64,000 nucleotides of DNA from Glandiceps talaboti. Lineage: Eukaryota > Hemichordata > Enteropneusta > Spengelidae. The notes beneath the pieces are model-generated. The model made no database searches. It saw only the letters and a list, made by a program, of their open reading frames with translations, and was not told the DNA's origin. Within the stretch, counting starts at the first letter, position 1. Every line of letters starts with the position of its first letter. The DNA lies in contig NC_135562.1 in assembly GCF_964340395.1 (NCBI RefSeq), positions 22,672,173 through 22,736,172 of the forward strand, given 5' to 3'. Position numbers and translations under genes: made by a program. This document shows, one piece after another, positions 60,013 to 63,300 of this stretch.

Positions 60013-60587
60013 CATACATACATATATACATAATACATATGTACGTACGTACATACATACATGTACATACATACATACATATATGCACACATACATTAAA
60101 TATGAACACACATACATACATACATACATACATACATACATACATACATACATACATACATACAGACAGACAGACAGACAGACAGACATACTACATACAT
60201 ATATACATACATACATACATACATACATACATACATACACACACATATATACATAAATACATGCATATGTATGTACGTACGTACATACACATACATACAT
60301 ATATATATACATATATACATACATAATACATAAATACATATGTATGTACGTACATACATACATACATACACATACATACATACATACATACATACATACA
60401 TACATACATACATACATAAACATTGACGTCTGACACCATGTCAGTTAAATAACTTACCCATCATACGTAGTTGTTGTCAAAACCATACTTCCATTAATTA
60501 TTGTACAGTTGTTGTTGAAAATCTCAATGTTCTCTTCATTAAGATGATCATATCCACCAACGTTGTCGGTACCAAAGCCCGGACAAA
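16338..60587 (-). CDS. EGFR: EGFR/ErbB-family receptor tyrosine kinase (18 3' exons; 5' end outside window)
   Basis: Exons read 60587 down to 16338; residues are numbered from the first complete codon in the window. Order: ectodomain III (1-165), cysteine-rich domain IV/V (166-506), transmembrane helix (about 513-535), juxtamembrane, kinase (about 566-858), tail (859-925). The kinase has every residue needed for activity: GAGAFG loop 594-599, VAIK Lys620, helix-C Glu638, gatekeeper Thr666, HRDLAARN 711-718, DFG 731-733, activation-loop Tyr745. The tail keeps the family motif DADEYLLP. All 18 exons have GT-AG borders and matching phases, and sum to 926 codons with stop, so this looks like a functional gene. 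EGF-family ligands bind domains I and III at the cell surface, and the dimerised kinase feeds Ras/MAPK and PI3K pathways. The signal peptide and domains I-II must lie beyond 64000. The cysteine-rich region (about 340 aa) is about twice the length in human EGFR and resembles the five-domain receptor of Drosophila. Introns are large and repeat-filled. Confidence 0.95.
16379..16412 (-). repeat. Coding hexanucleotide repeat (EN dipeptides)
   Basis: Five tandem (GAAAAT/C) units on the sense strand, seen as ttttca repeats on +, lie inside the last receptor exon and add or remove EN pairs without breaking frame. Confidence 0.9.
16807..16904 (-). CDS. EGFR: EGFR-like exon: end of kinase domain
   Basis: 98 bp, acceptor tgtatccatag, donor gtatgt. 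Residues 826-858: [19 protein letters not shown] then [12 protein letters not shown], matching CWMIDADSRPKFRELIIEF and MARDPQRYLVIQ of human EGFR. Confidence 0.96.
16960..17012. repeat. (TA)n and (TAA)n microsatellite in intron
   Basis: A short (TA)n followed by about 14 TAA/CAA triplets, just inside the intron upstream of the 16807-16904 exon. Confidence 0.9.
17160..19110. repeat. 31-bp G-rich minisatellite in receptor intron
   Basis: About 63 copies of a 31-bp unit (tgttggggtgggggtatgta then tggtgcatgtg), with 30-bp and 25-bp length variants. The G-rich strand is +, the template strand for the receptor transcript. 31 is not a multiple of 3, so frames rotate. The open frames ([15 protein letters not shown] and THMHHTYP patterns) are artefacts. 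It starts about 100 bp past the donor of the 19211-19433 exon. Confidence 0.95.
19211..19433 (-). CDS. EGFR: EGFR-like exon: kinase C-lobe
   Basis: 223 bp, acceptor cttgtttag, donor gtaagt. Residues 752-825 include [27 protein letters not shown] and [11 protein letters not shown], the substrate and C-lobe signature of EGFR kinases. The [11 protein letters not shown] form is nearer invertebrate EGFR and ERBB4 than human EGFR. Confidence 0.97.
19434..20024. other. Receptor intron with a short tandem duplication
   Basis: No gene. At about 19755-19875 a segment of about 60 bp (actaaaccacctgataatag then attgtttata) occurs twice in tandem. Confidence 0.55.
20025..20366 (-). CDS. EGFR: EGFR-like exon: kinase core, catalytic and activation loops
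   Basis: 342 bp, phase 0 at both ends, acceptor cctctctaaacag, donor gtaagt. Residues 638-751 carry EAYLMAS (helix-C Glu638), LITQLLPLG (gatekeeper Thr666), HRDLAARN (711-718), DFGLAKF (from 731) and EYTAGGGK with Tyr745. All catalytic residues are intact. Confidence 0.98.
20367..21059. other. Receptor intron, nothing recognised
   Basis: AT-rich intronic sequence without repeats or open frames I can support. Confidence 0.5.
21060..21161 (-). CDS. EGFR: EGFR-like exon: kinase N-lobe, catalytic lysine
   Basis: 102 bp, phase 0 at both ends, acceptor atctcaccag, donor gtaatg. Residues 604-637: [19 protein letters not shown] with the ATP-binding Lys620 (human K745 equivalent), then the start of helix C. 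Confidence 0.97.
21587..22116. mobile_element. 530-bp putative MITE with GGGACCA ends
   Basis: The left end gggaccagtcag matches the reverse complement of the right end (gggaccactcag) at 11 of 12 bases. Both ends continue into a GGCC-type motif and long G/C runs. Flanks are GTA and TTA, so a TWA duplication may have decayed. The design (GGG start, subterminal G-run) resembles the 3631-6296 element. No coding capacity. Confidence 0.4.
22518..22631 (-). CDS. EGFR: EGFR-like exon: kinase N-lobe, glycine loop
   Basis: 114 bp, phase 0 at both ends, acceptor atctttcag, donor gtaatt. Residues 566-603: [16 protein letters not shown], then [12 protein letters not shown], the nucleotide-binding loop of EGFR kinases. 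Confidence 0.97.
22632..23900. repeat. Receptor intron with diverged ~170-bp tandem copies
   Basis: From about 23200 to 23900, four or five imperfect copies of a roughly 170-bp AT-rich unit recur. They share aattatgcaaattac, tgtatgtaccaa and gaagtttgcattcttaagat. The rest (22632-23200) is unremarkable. Confidence 0.55.
23911..24620. mobile_element. Fragments of interspersed families (TAGCACAACT and GGCTGCCAT types)
   Basis: ggcattgtagcacaactatt at about 23918 is the start motif of the TIR family seen again at 27456, 43490, 61271 and 62705. It is followed by that family's body (gttgctatgggtgtggactt near 24057). At 24300-24600 there is a second family, with aaatatggctgccattcagc and two copies of a ggtttggttgaaatcggttg-like motif. 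Confidence 0.45.
24724..24790. repeat. (CA)n tract with CAGA
   Basis: gacagacagacagac followed by a (CA)n run of about 40 bp within the intron. Confidence 0.9.
24944..25084 (+). mobile_element. 5'-truncated SINE (3' body), + orientation
   Basis: The segment from ctctggtactctggtttcct through ggccctcactggacttcttg to taaataaaagattatttatt matches the 3' body of the full SINE on the - strand at 27507-27806. The tRNA-like head is missing. It ends 74 bp before the 27-bp microexon. Confidence 0.7.
25159..25185 (-). CDS. EGFR: EGFR-like 27-bp microexon (juxtamembrane)
   Basis: The acceptor ggtaaatctacag and donor gtaagt bracket 27 bp in phase 0, encoding PMDTFAEAE (557-565). This aligns with the juxtamembrane position of human PLTPSGEA. 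Skipping it would delete nine residues and keep the frame. Confidence 0.8.
25310..26826. repeat. 54-bp satellite filling the intron after the transmembrane exon
   Basis: About 28 copies of a 54-bp unit (tagttatgttatttattcta then tgtctcctttacagcatttt), very uniform and so probably young or homogenised. On the receptor sense strand most copies contain AATAAA; about four early copies have tatata instead. 54 bp is 18 codons, which explains a long open frame on + that is not a gene. The array ends 45 bp from the transmembrane exon's donor end. Confidence 0.95.
26871..27021 (-). CDS. EGFR: EGFR-like exon: transmembrane helix and juxtamembrane
   Basis: 151 bp, acceptor gtttgtttacacag, donor gtgagt. 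Residues 506-556. The helix is about 513-535 ([20 protein letters not shown] then WYV), followed by [13 protein letters not shown], a basic stop-transfer and juxtamembrane segment. If the donor is not used, translation adds VSCY and stops, leaving a membrane-anchored receptor with no kinase. Confidence 0.95.
27456..29187. mobile_element. TIR element with TAGCACAACTG ends, carrying an inserted SINE and (CA)n
   Basis: The start tagcacaactgta at 27456 and the end cagttgtgcta at 29177-29187 are inverted copies of each other (11 bp). The body includes gttgctaggggcgtggtctt near 27973, motifs such as aatctgccaagtggttttgg near 28818, a (CA)n of about 150 bp at 28976-29130 and a ctatagcactactgaacgtt end. 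The same body recurs at 43490, 61271 and 62705. No transposase is visible. Confidence 0.5.
27507..27806 (-). mobile_element. tRNA-derived SINE, apparently full length
   Basis: On the - strand a head with an A box (ggtggccgagtggttaat, about 27778-27794) and a B box (ggttcgaacccc, 27740-27751) is followed by a body with ccccgggtactccggtttcc. It ends in an ATT-repeat tail seen on + as (AAT)n at 27507-27550. The box pair marks a tRNA-derived RNA polymerase III promoter. The cccggg/ctccggtttcctcc core resembles the central domain I recall from widespread animal SINEs (MetaSINE-type); that link is from memory. The tRNA part has no acceptor-stem pairing, so it is not a tRNA gene. Confidence 0.8.
29330..29607 (-). 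CDS. EGFR: EGFR-like exon: last extracellular cysteine-rich modules
   Basis: 278 bp, acceptor tattctttatag, donor gtaagt. Residues 414-505 contain [38 protein letters not shown] and CVPNC, ending at WDKKPG just before the membrane helix. Confidence 0.94.
29650..29970. repeat. (TA)n and degenerate TA-rich repeat
   Basis: A (TA)n of about 60 bp at 29708-29770 followed by diverged tatagttatagtta-like repeats up to about 29970. Confidence 0.88.
29971..32492. other. Large receptor intron, mostly unassigned
   Basis: No gene is seen. At 31080-31370 and 31420-31700 two diverged copies of a roughly 300-bp sequence recur, each with a gaccttggatc/gacctttggtc motif, gagttgccc and atagcacttt. A short (CA)/(CATA) patch lies at 32190-32250. 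Confidence 0.5.
32493..34081. mobile_element. piggyBac-like non-autonomous element (1.6 kb)
   Basis: The left end ccctttcaccacc at 32493 and the right end ggtggtgaaaggg at 34069-34081 are perfect 13-bp inverted repeats. The right flank is TTAA (34082-34085) and the left flank TTTA, one base off. CCCTTT ends and TTAA targets are the piggyBac signature. A perfect 18-bp palindrome (ttccctcaattgagggaa) sits just inside the left end, with a partial second copy about 45 bp further in. The interior has no transposase frame. Confidence 0.72.
34740..35215. repeat. Interspersed GGCTGCCAT-type repeat, two ~192-bp tandem units
   Basis: Two diverged units share gaatagggtctctat, cggccaaaatgtgaatattt, caaatatggc and aggtttggttgaaatcag with a period of about 192 bp. 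Related pieces occur at 24400-24600 and 27310-27440. The repeat stops about 20 bp from the donor of the 35235-35489 exon. Confidence 0.6.
35235..35489 (-). CDS. EGFR: EGFR-like exon: two furin-like repeats
   Basis: 255 bp, phase 0 at both ends, acceptor ttctgttgtccttag, donor gtaaga. Residues 329-413 hold [19 protein letters not shown] and [20 protein letters not shown], two complete C..C...C..C.G....C..C furin-like repeats. Confidence 0.95.
35921..35986 (-). CDS. EGFR: EGFR-like exon: extended cysteine-rich region
   Basis: 66 bp, phase 0 at both ends. Residues 307-328 ([15 protein letters not shown]...) parallel the C....KCPDGYFWEY part of Drosophila EGFR. The acceptor is tagtttcag. An alternative AG six bases upstream would add two residues (FQ) without changing frame. 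Confidence 0.85.
36098..36198. repeat. (CAGA)n tract beside a receptor exon
   Basis: Imperfect CAGA repeats begin about 30 bp from the donor of the 36229-36304 exon. Confidence 0.9.
36229..36304 (-). CDS. EGFR: EGFR-like exon: extended cysteine-rich region
   Basis: 76 bp, acceptor ttttccttacag, donor gtaagt. Residues 281-306 ([20 protein letters not shown]) resemble the C.GCTGP...G...C..C segment of the insect-type EGFR, which human EGFR lacks. A (CAGA)n tract begins about 30 bp inside the downstream intron. Confidence 0.88.
36728..40957. repeat. 57-bp satellite array, 4.2 kb, with higher-order pattern
   Basis: About 74 copies of a 57-bp unit (acaacaacgttaacatctgt then aaaacctctcaaacccatct), highly uniform. 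A distinct variant (cgtccatacaaccactcaaa) occurs at 36930, 37614, 37842, 38811 and 39039, spaced 12, 4, 17 and 4 units exactly, which points to duplication of multi-unit blocks. One 3-bp deletion lies near 39535. 57 bp is 19 codons, so an 898-codon frame is open by chance from an ATG at 38288. Confidence 0.96.
41163..41305 (-). CDS. EGFR: EGFR-like exon: domain IV cysteine-rich module
   Basis: 143 bp, acceptor tgaatttttataaag, donor gtaatt. Residues 234-280 contain [31 protein letters not shown] and DNC, the usual furin/GF-receptor-IV cysteine spacing. It lies 206 bp above the end of the large 57-bp intronic array. Confidence 0.93.
41815..43280. repeat. 30-bp minisatellite array in receptor intron
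   Basis: About 48 diverged copies of a 30-bp unit (gtgagcacatctgagtttgt then atatgtttat), with spacer variants. A foreign-looking palindrome interrupts it at 42038-42076. Confidence 0.93.
42038..42076. repeat. Perfect 19-bp inverted repeat with 1-nt loop
   Basis: The left arm ccttggaggaattatactg (42038-42056) and right arm cagtataattcctccaagg (42058-42076) are exact reverse complements around a single T. The sequence is unrelated to the surrounding 30-bp units. Confidence 0.95.
43390..43459 (-). CDS. EGFR: EGFR-like exon: short cysteine-rich exon
   Basis: 70 bp, acceptor ttttttttatag, donor gtaata. Residues 210-233 ([16 protein letters not shown]) continue into the next exon to complete the C.GPG...C module. 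Its small size and AT-rich surroundings make it easy to miss; the phase fits both neighbours exactly. Confidence 0.88.
43490..44877. mobile_element. TAGCACAACTG-family element, 3' end lost in (CA)n
   Basis: It starts with ggcattgtagcacaactgta at about 43484. The body follows the family (gttgctatgggcatggtctt at 43623; catatcactgatggaatcgt at about 44581) and ends in a (CA)n at 44829-44877 that abuts Penelope-like sequence. Inside it, 43840-44095 and 44096-44363 are a direct duplication of about 260 bp, each copy starting with a C-run and ending near tctagggg-agacc. Confidence 0.5.
44890..46340 (+). mobile_element. Penelope-like element, decayed 3' half
   Basis: Broken reading frames encode [15 protein letters not shown] (post-RT region), then LFPET-type sequence and [12 protein letters not shown] followed by H and [14 protein letters not shown]. 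The C....C..C...H linker before a T/CSS(T)NVVY strand is diagnostic of the RT-to-GIY-YIG junction of Penelope-like elements. The downstream endonuclease part is frameshifted and short. A 50-bp unit is amplified at 45005-45755, which disrupts the frame. The RT core is absent, so this copy is dead. Confidence 0.72.
45005..45755. repeat. 50-bp tandem expansion inside a Penelope-like element
   Basis: About 15 near-identical copies of a 50-bp unit (cacattggctctaacatatc then acatgatcagaagagtaaca). The unit is part of the element's coding sequence; the same unit is amplified about five times in the second copy at 59335-59580. Confidence 0.96.
46790..46922 (-). CDS. EGFR: EGFR-like exon: first cysteine-rich module of domain IV
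   Basis: 133 bp, acceptor tactttgcacag, donor gtaggt. Residues 166-209 include [17 protein letters not shown], the hallmark C..GCWG.G...C..C module after domain III in EGFR. The upstream intron edge is only about 22 bp from a 44-bp minisatellite. Confidence 0.94.
46942..47222. repeat. 44-bp minisatellite next to a receptor exon
   Basis: About 6.5 copies of a 44-bp unit (agatttggtatgaatacgga then agtcatcattgttacaatgg). It begins about 20 bp from the acceptor of the 46790-46922 exon. Confidence 0.93.
47709..47773. repeat. 29-bp inverted repeat (hairpin), 28/29 matches
   Basis: Left arm 47709-47737 (gttggggaatttttgtctca...) and right arm 47745-47773 (...tgagacaaaaattccccaac) pair at 28 of 29 positions around the 7-nt loop tcgcctg. 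Confidence 0.95.
47822..48075. repeat. 49-bp minisatellite related to the 44-bp one
   Basis: About five copies of a unit with gatagaaagattcggtgtga and acaaggaagtgattgttaca. It shares the order gat-t-ggt-tga-ac-gaagt-att-gttaca-tggtaa with the 44-bp array at 46942-47222, so the two probably have a common origin. Confidence 0.88.
48076..48801. other. Receptor intron with a diverged ~250-bp duplication
   Basis: No gene. 48180-48420 and 48490-48720 share ccatggaaacagct/ccatgacaacagat, tgtgttacaa, caaac-taccccatgtagagtgg/aataccтcaggtaggatgg-like and caatatgca motifs, so an old duplication is likely. Confidence 0.4.
48802..49004 (-). CDS. EGFR: EGFR-like exon: ectodomain III, C-terminal part
   Basis: 203 bp, acceptor ttattacttacag, donor gtaagt. 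Residues 98-165 carry [19 protein letters not shown] and NPLLCYIS, matching the SLGLRSLKEISDGDVII and NLCY segments of human EGFR. The exon ends in the first cysteine of domain IV (DIC). Confidence 0.94.
49132..50069. mobile_element. TIR element with TAGTCCCC ends (long copy)
   Basis: It starts tagtccccactgt (49132) and ends ggcggggacca (50059-50069), short inverted ends. The interior is four or five diverged ~190-bp units, each with a ggctgcctggcagc-like motif, ttgacatgcatatgtatg and ccaagtttgaaagaaatcgg. Shared ends and interior with 60681-61195 define a family. No coding capacity. Confidence 0.5.
50190..50560. repeat. (CATA)n array with CGGCATAC interruptions
   Basis: About 360 bp of catacata with regularly spaced acggcatac and acaatgtacat variants. 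Open frames over it (repeated THTYIH or MYVCMYVC) are artefacts. Confidence 0.96.
50820..51430. repeat. Degenerate ~18-bp minisatellite
   Basis: Roughly 30 imperfect copies of actagatattacaatga/actagatatttcaataac, with variable spacing. Confidence 0.85.
51530..51700. repeat. (CATA)n array, left part
   Basis: catacata with occasional catgtacatac and acaggtaca interruptions. Possibly the left half of an array whose right half is at 52545-52830. Confidence 0.95.
51705..51821. repeat. 30-bp inverted repeat with 57-bp spacer
   Basis: 51705-51734 (...tatgttatttgccaaatacc...) and the reverse complement of 51792-51821 agree at 28 of 30 positions. It could be a small fold-back element. Confidence 0.85.
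51818..52542. mobile_element. 725-bp putative MITE with 13-bp perfect TIR
   Basis: tatacgtcacctg at 51818-51830 is the exact reverse complement of caggtgacgtata at 52530-52542. TATA or TA may be the target duplication. A ccaatcaga-tgcg motif occurs near both ends (51974 and 52506). The element is flanked on both sides by (CATA)n, as if it had inserted into one array. No transposase. Confidence 0.5.
52545..52830. repeat. (CATA)n array, right part
   Basis: catacata with catgtacatac, catatatac and catccatac variants, very like 51530-51700. It ends about 130 bp from the donor of the 52960-53124 exon. Confidence 0.95.
52960..53124 (-). CDS. EGFR: EGFR-like exon: ectodomain III, middle
   Basis: 165 bp, acceptor cttgttgacag, donor gtaagt. 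Residues 43-97 contain [15 protein letters not shown] and [13 protein letters not shown], which align with the LDILKTVKEITGFL and FENLEIIRGR segments of human EGFR domain III. Enters with one base, leaves two. Confidence 0.94.
53125..53610. other. Receptor intron, nothing recognised
   Basis: AT-rich sequence. An imperfect inverted motif (tagtcctgcttgcagacag at 53187 and gcaggcaggactg at about 53240) could form a weak hairpin. No gene. Confidence 0.45.
53620..53845. repeat. (CATA)n/(CACA)n array
   Basis: Mixed catacata and cacacata repeats about 220 bp long, directly preceding Penelope-like sequence. Confidence 0.93.
53870..54480 (+). mobile_element. Penelope-like element, 5' and early RT part (split copy)
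   Basis: Interrupted frames include [19 protein letters not shown] near 53872 and, at about 54238-54390, [20 protein letters not shown] followed by LQPIVAS and [25 protein letters not shown]...DH.LQPLV...SYIKDTT is the conserved early RT block of Penelope-like elements. The continuing RT block lies at 58395 and beyond, so this copy has been split by later insertions. Several frameshifts and stops are present. Confidence 0.7.
54481..54717 (-). other. Unassigned segment between the Penelope-like part and the LTR element
   Basis: On the - strand it reads as a charged stretch ([18 protein letters not shown]) followed by [16 protein letters not shown], with a frame break, and contains a run of G (54671-54685). 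It may belong with the - strand frame at 58053-58320, both flanking the LTR element. I do not recognise the protein. Confidence 0.3.
54718..54888 (+). repeat. 5' LTR
   Basis: 171 bp, TGT...ACA. It contains gagcggcaaataaagtg, so a polyadenylation signal in the position expected for an LTR, and is followed directly by tggcaacgagg. Confidence 0.88.
55615..56100. repeat. ~50/59-bp tandem expansion inside the LTR element
   Basis: About nine copies of a unit holding catgaccatggtgctgatga and ctacgtgagatttgt, with two alternating linkers: taaattagaacgc (short) and gcagtacacgcaacaccaca (long). It lies between RNase H and the integrase zinc region. Confidence 0.93.
56860..57255. repeat. 41-bp tandem expansion inside the LTR element
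   Basis: About nine to ten near-identical copies of a 41-bp unit (ccgttgtgcacagagatggt then aaccaggtaactgttcaatc). The unit derives from the coding segment [14 protein letters not shown] at the integrase C-terminus. Confidence 0.96.
57520..57740. repeat. ~33-bp tandem repeat near the 3' end of the LTR element
   Basis: Six or seven imperfect copies of gttagataactgttggaac followed by tatttactgttaaaa. Confidence 0.9.
57879..58052 (+). repeat. 3' LTR
   Basis: 174 bp, TGT...ACA, sharing gaagcggaact, cagagcattctgggaatgta and gagcggcaaataaag with the 5' LTR. The differences indicate an old insertion. Confidence 0.88.
58053..58320 (-). other. Unassigned - strand open frame with CxxC...H motif
   Basis: On the - strand about 80 codons stay open and read [19 protein letters not shown], then [15 protein letters not shown] and CNDHT. 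The C..C...H...C.H spacing is suggestive of a small zinc-binding motif, but I recognise no family. It sits between the 3' LTR and the continuing Penelope-like RT, so it is probably part of another inserted element. Confidence 0.3.
58575..58690. repeat. 27-bp tandem expansion within Penelope-like RT
   Basis: Four copies of cttatgtgtacagtgtaatt plus attttat, located exactly between the LAELVL and FNDRYF motifs. Confidence 0.94.
59335..59580. repeat. 50-bp tandem expansion, second occurrence
   Basis: About five copies of the same unit that is amplified at 45005-45755 (gatcagaagagtaacaacga, cacattggctctaacatatc), again inside Penelope-like coding sequence. Confidence 0.96.
59830..60418. repeat. 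(CATA)n compound microsatellite
   Basis: Almost 600 bp of catacata with cacaca, cagacagaca and cgtacgta variants. It ends about 40 bp from the donor of the 60458-60587 receptor exon. Confidence 0.96.
60458..60587 (-). CDS. EGFR: EGFR-like exon: start of ectodomain III
   Basis: 130 bp. The acceptor ttcatttattcag precedes 60587; the donor after 60458 is gtaagt. It encodes CPGFGTDN... and [16 protein letters not shown] (residues 1-42), matching the start of the second receptor-L domain of EGFR (human form: C.G.G...NI..F.NCT.I.G). The exon enters with two bases of a split codon and leaves two bases. It is the most 5' exon I can recognise in the window. Confidence 0.92.
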
Positions 60588-60680
60588 CTGAATAAATGAA
60601 AATCAATAATGTTGTCACTGGCCAATTATATTTCAAATTCTTTAAGGGTCCATGACACAGTTTTTTAATTGAAAATGACA

Positions 60681-61195
60681 TAGTCCCCGCTCTGATTGGG
60701 TTTTAAGGAACTGACAGTTTATGTTGTCATTTTCAAACCTGGTTAATGATGTTTGCCTCATATGGTTGTTTTTGATATCACTACTCTGTTCAAGCATGTC
60801 TGAGTTATGGCTTTGGACATGAAAACTGCGCCAACAAAATGGCTGCCAGGCAGCCATATCGGATTGTATCACGACGAAAATAGATATGCACATGTATGTC
60901 AACACTGTGCTAATACCAACTTTGAATGAGATCTGTTCAAGCATGTCTGAGTTATGGCTTTGGACATGGAAAATTTGCAAACAAAATGGCTGCTAGGCGG
61001 CCATATTGAATCGTATCATAAAACAAATTGATGTGCATATGTATGCTATAGTATGTTGCCCCTGTACCAAGTTTGAAAAAAATCGGTCCAGGCATCTCCA
61101 AGAAATGGCTGCGGACGAACGGACAGACGGACGGCCGCACAGACAGACAGAACCCAATCCATAAGTCTCCGTCCGGACTTCGTCCGGCGGGGACT
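60681..61195. mobile_element. TIR element with TAGTCCCCGC ends (short copy)
   Basis: tagtccccgc at 60681-60690 is the exact inverse of gcggggacta at 61186-61195. The interior has two diverged units with atggctgccaggcagccata and a ccaagtttgaaaaaaatcgg motif, as in 49132-50069. Confidence 0.6.
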
Positions 61196-61270
61196 AAAAA
61201 TGTTTATAATTACTTTAATTTCATGCAATTAGATCCTTGGGTAAATAAAAAAATACCACCAATGGCGTTG

Positions 61271-62692
61271 TAGCACAACTGTACAGTTTTTAAAAATGTT
61301 TATCCATATGGTAGTCTATGGTAACAATATTGCAAAGATAACAGGACTATCCAGTTGCCTATCCAACAACCATGTTGCTATCTTTGCGATATACGCAAAC
61401 GCAATCACTTGGCTGTTGCTATGGGCGTGGTCATGTTGTTAGATATATTTGATCATTTGGCTGTTGCTATGGGCGTGGTCTTGTGGCTAGGCACATTTGC
61501 ATACATTTTTGTATGCTTATTCATTTGTCTTTCAACTCCTGTTATCTTTGCAATATACATGATTATTTGGATGTTGCTATGGGCGTGGCCTTGTTGCTAG
61601 GCAAACTTACATACATTTTTTGAATGTTTATTCAATTGTCTATTAATCCACGTTATCTTCGCAATATATGTGATCATTTGGCCGTTGCTATGGGCGTGGT
61701 TTTGTTGCTTGGCACATTTGCATACATCTTTTTAATGTTTTTTCAATTGTCTATTAATCCCTGTTAACTTTGAGAAATACACAACCATTTGGCTGTTGCA
61801 TGGTCATGGTTGCTAGGGATATTTGTGTACATTTTTGAATGTTTACTCACTTTCCTAGATGATGTTATTTGACCAAAATATACTGCCATTTGGCTGTTGC
61901 TAAGGGCATGGTCATGGTTGCCAATTGTGAAAATCTGCATAATAACACTTCTAGAAACATCTCACCAAGTTTCAGTCTCACTGACCAAGTGCTTTTTTTA
62001 CACCTAATTTGCATATTACTTATGAGATCATTATACACTTAATATTTCTTCGTCTATACACCAATAGATGCATCCCTGGTAAATTTCAGCCCATTCTGCT
62101 GAGTAGTTTTAGAATTATAGGTTTTTATCCAAAAAGACACATTTTTAGCCCTAATTTGCATATCACTAAGGGAATCATCATGTCATGAAGAAATCAATGT
62201 TCCCACCAAATTTCGCACCAATCTGCCCAGTAGTTTCTTATTTTTTTAACCATAAATCATATTTTTGGACCCAAATCACACACCTGTGATGCGATCTTTT
62301 TCATTTGAACAATTTCCCAATTAGACCCCACAAGTAATGTCCCCACCATGTACCAAATACCAAGGCAATCGGGTTGGCACTTTTTCAGTTTTAGTCGTCC
62401 ACACACACACATACACACATACAGACAGACAGACACAGACAGACAGACAGACACAGACAGACAGACAGACACAGACAGACACCACTCTATGTCTATAGCA
62501 CTACTAAACCTACACTAGACAGACACCACTCTATGTCTATAGCACTACTAAACCTACACTAGACAGACACCACTCTATGTCTATAGCACTACTAAACCTA
62601 CACTAGACAGACACCACTCTATGTCTATAGCACTACTAAACCTACACTAGACAGACACCACTCTATGTCTATAGCACTACTAAACCTACACT
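61271..62692. mobile_element. TAGCACAACTG-family element
   Basis: It starts ggcgttgtagcacaactgta at about 61265. The body has several diverged copies of gctatgggcgtggtcttgtg-like units (61380-61920), then the aatctgcccagtagttt-type part and a CA/CAGA tract at 62400-62480, ending in a ctatagcactactaaacct segment. Confidence 0.5.
62468..62691. repeat. 44-bp tandem expansion at the end of an interspersed element
   Basis: Five near-identical copies of agacagacaccactctatgt followed by ctatagcactactaaaccta, the terminal segment of the TAGCACAACTG family. Confidence 0.95.
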
Positions 62693-62704
62693 GTAGTTAA
62701 GAAA

Positions 62705-63300
62705 TAGCACAATGGCTTTGCCCATTGTTGCACAACTGTATTTTGCTGTTGCTATGGGCATGGTCTTGTTGCAAGGCATATTTGCATACATTTTCGGTAT
62801 TGTTATTCACTTGCCCACCCTTCCCAGTGTTCATCTTTGCAAAATAAACCATCATTTGGATGTTGCTAAGGGCATGGTCTAGTTGGTAGGTGTATTAACA
62901 TACATTGTTTTATTCTTATTCTTTACTCACTTACCTACCTGTCTCTGTTGTTATCTTTGTAATATGCATTATCACTTCACTGTTGCTAAGGTCTTGGCCA
63001 TAGTTGCTAGGGCCAGTTGTGTCAATATGTTTTAAACTCTTAAAGTAAACACCCCAAAGAACCCTCCCACCAAATTTCAGTCATATGTGCTCAGATTTAG
63101 AATTATAGATTTTTGACCACAAAGACACACTTTCAGCCCCAATGTGCATATCACAGATGGAATCATTGTGTCATGAACAATTATAAAACTAAACACCCCC
63201 AAGAACATTTCCCACAAATTTCAGGCCAATCTGCCCAGTGGTTTTGGAGTTTTTTTGACCAAAATTCACATTTTTGACCGAAAACATACATCTCTGATAC
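62705..63300. mobile_element. TAGCACAACTG-family element, further copy
   Basis: tagcacaatggctttgccca at 62705 leads to ttgttgcacaactgta, then the family body (gctatgggcatggtcttgtt; atcacagatggaatcattgt; ctgcccagtggttttggagt). The end is not clear; similarity fades near 63300. Confidence 0.45.

Noticed and set aside
49992-60439. Frames with repeated MYVCMYVC or THTYIH residues
   Set aside because: Translations of (CATA)n microsatellites; no non-repeat protein sequence is attached.
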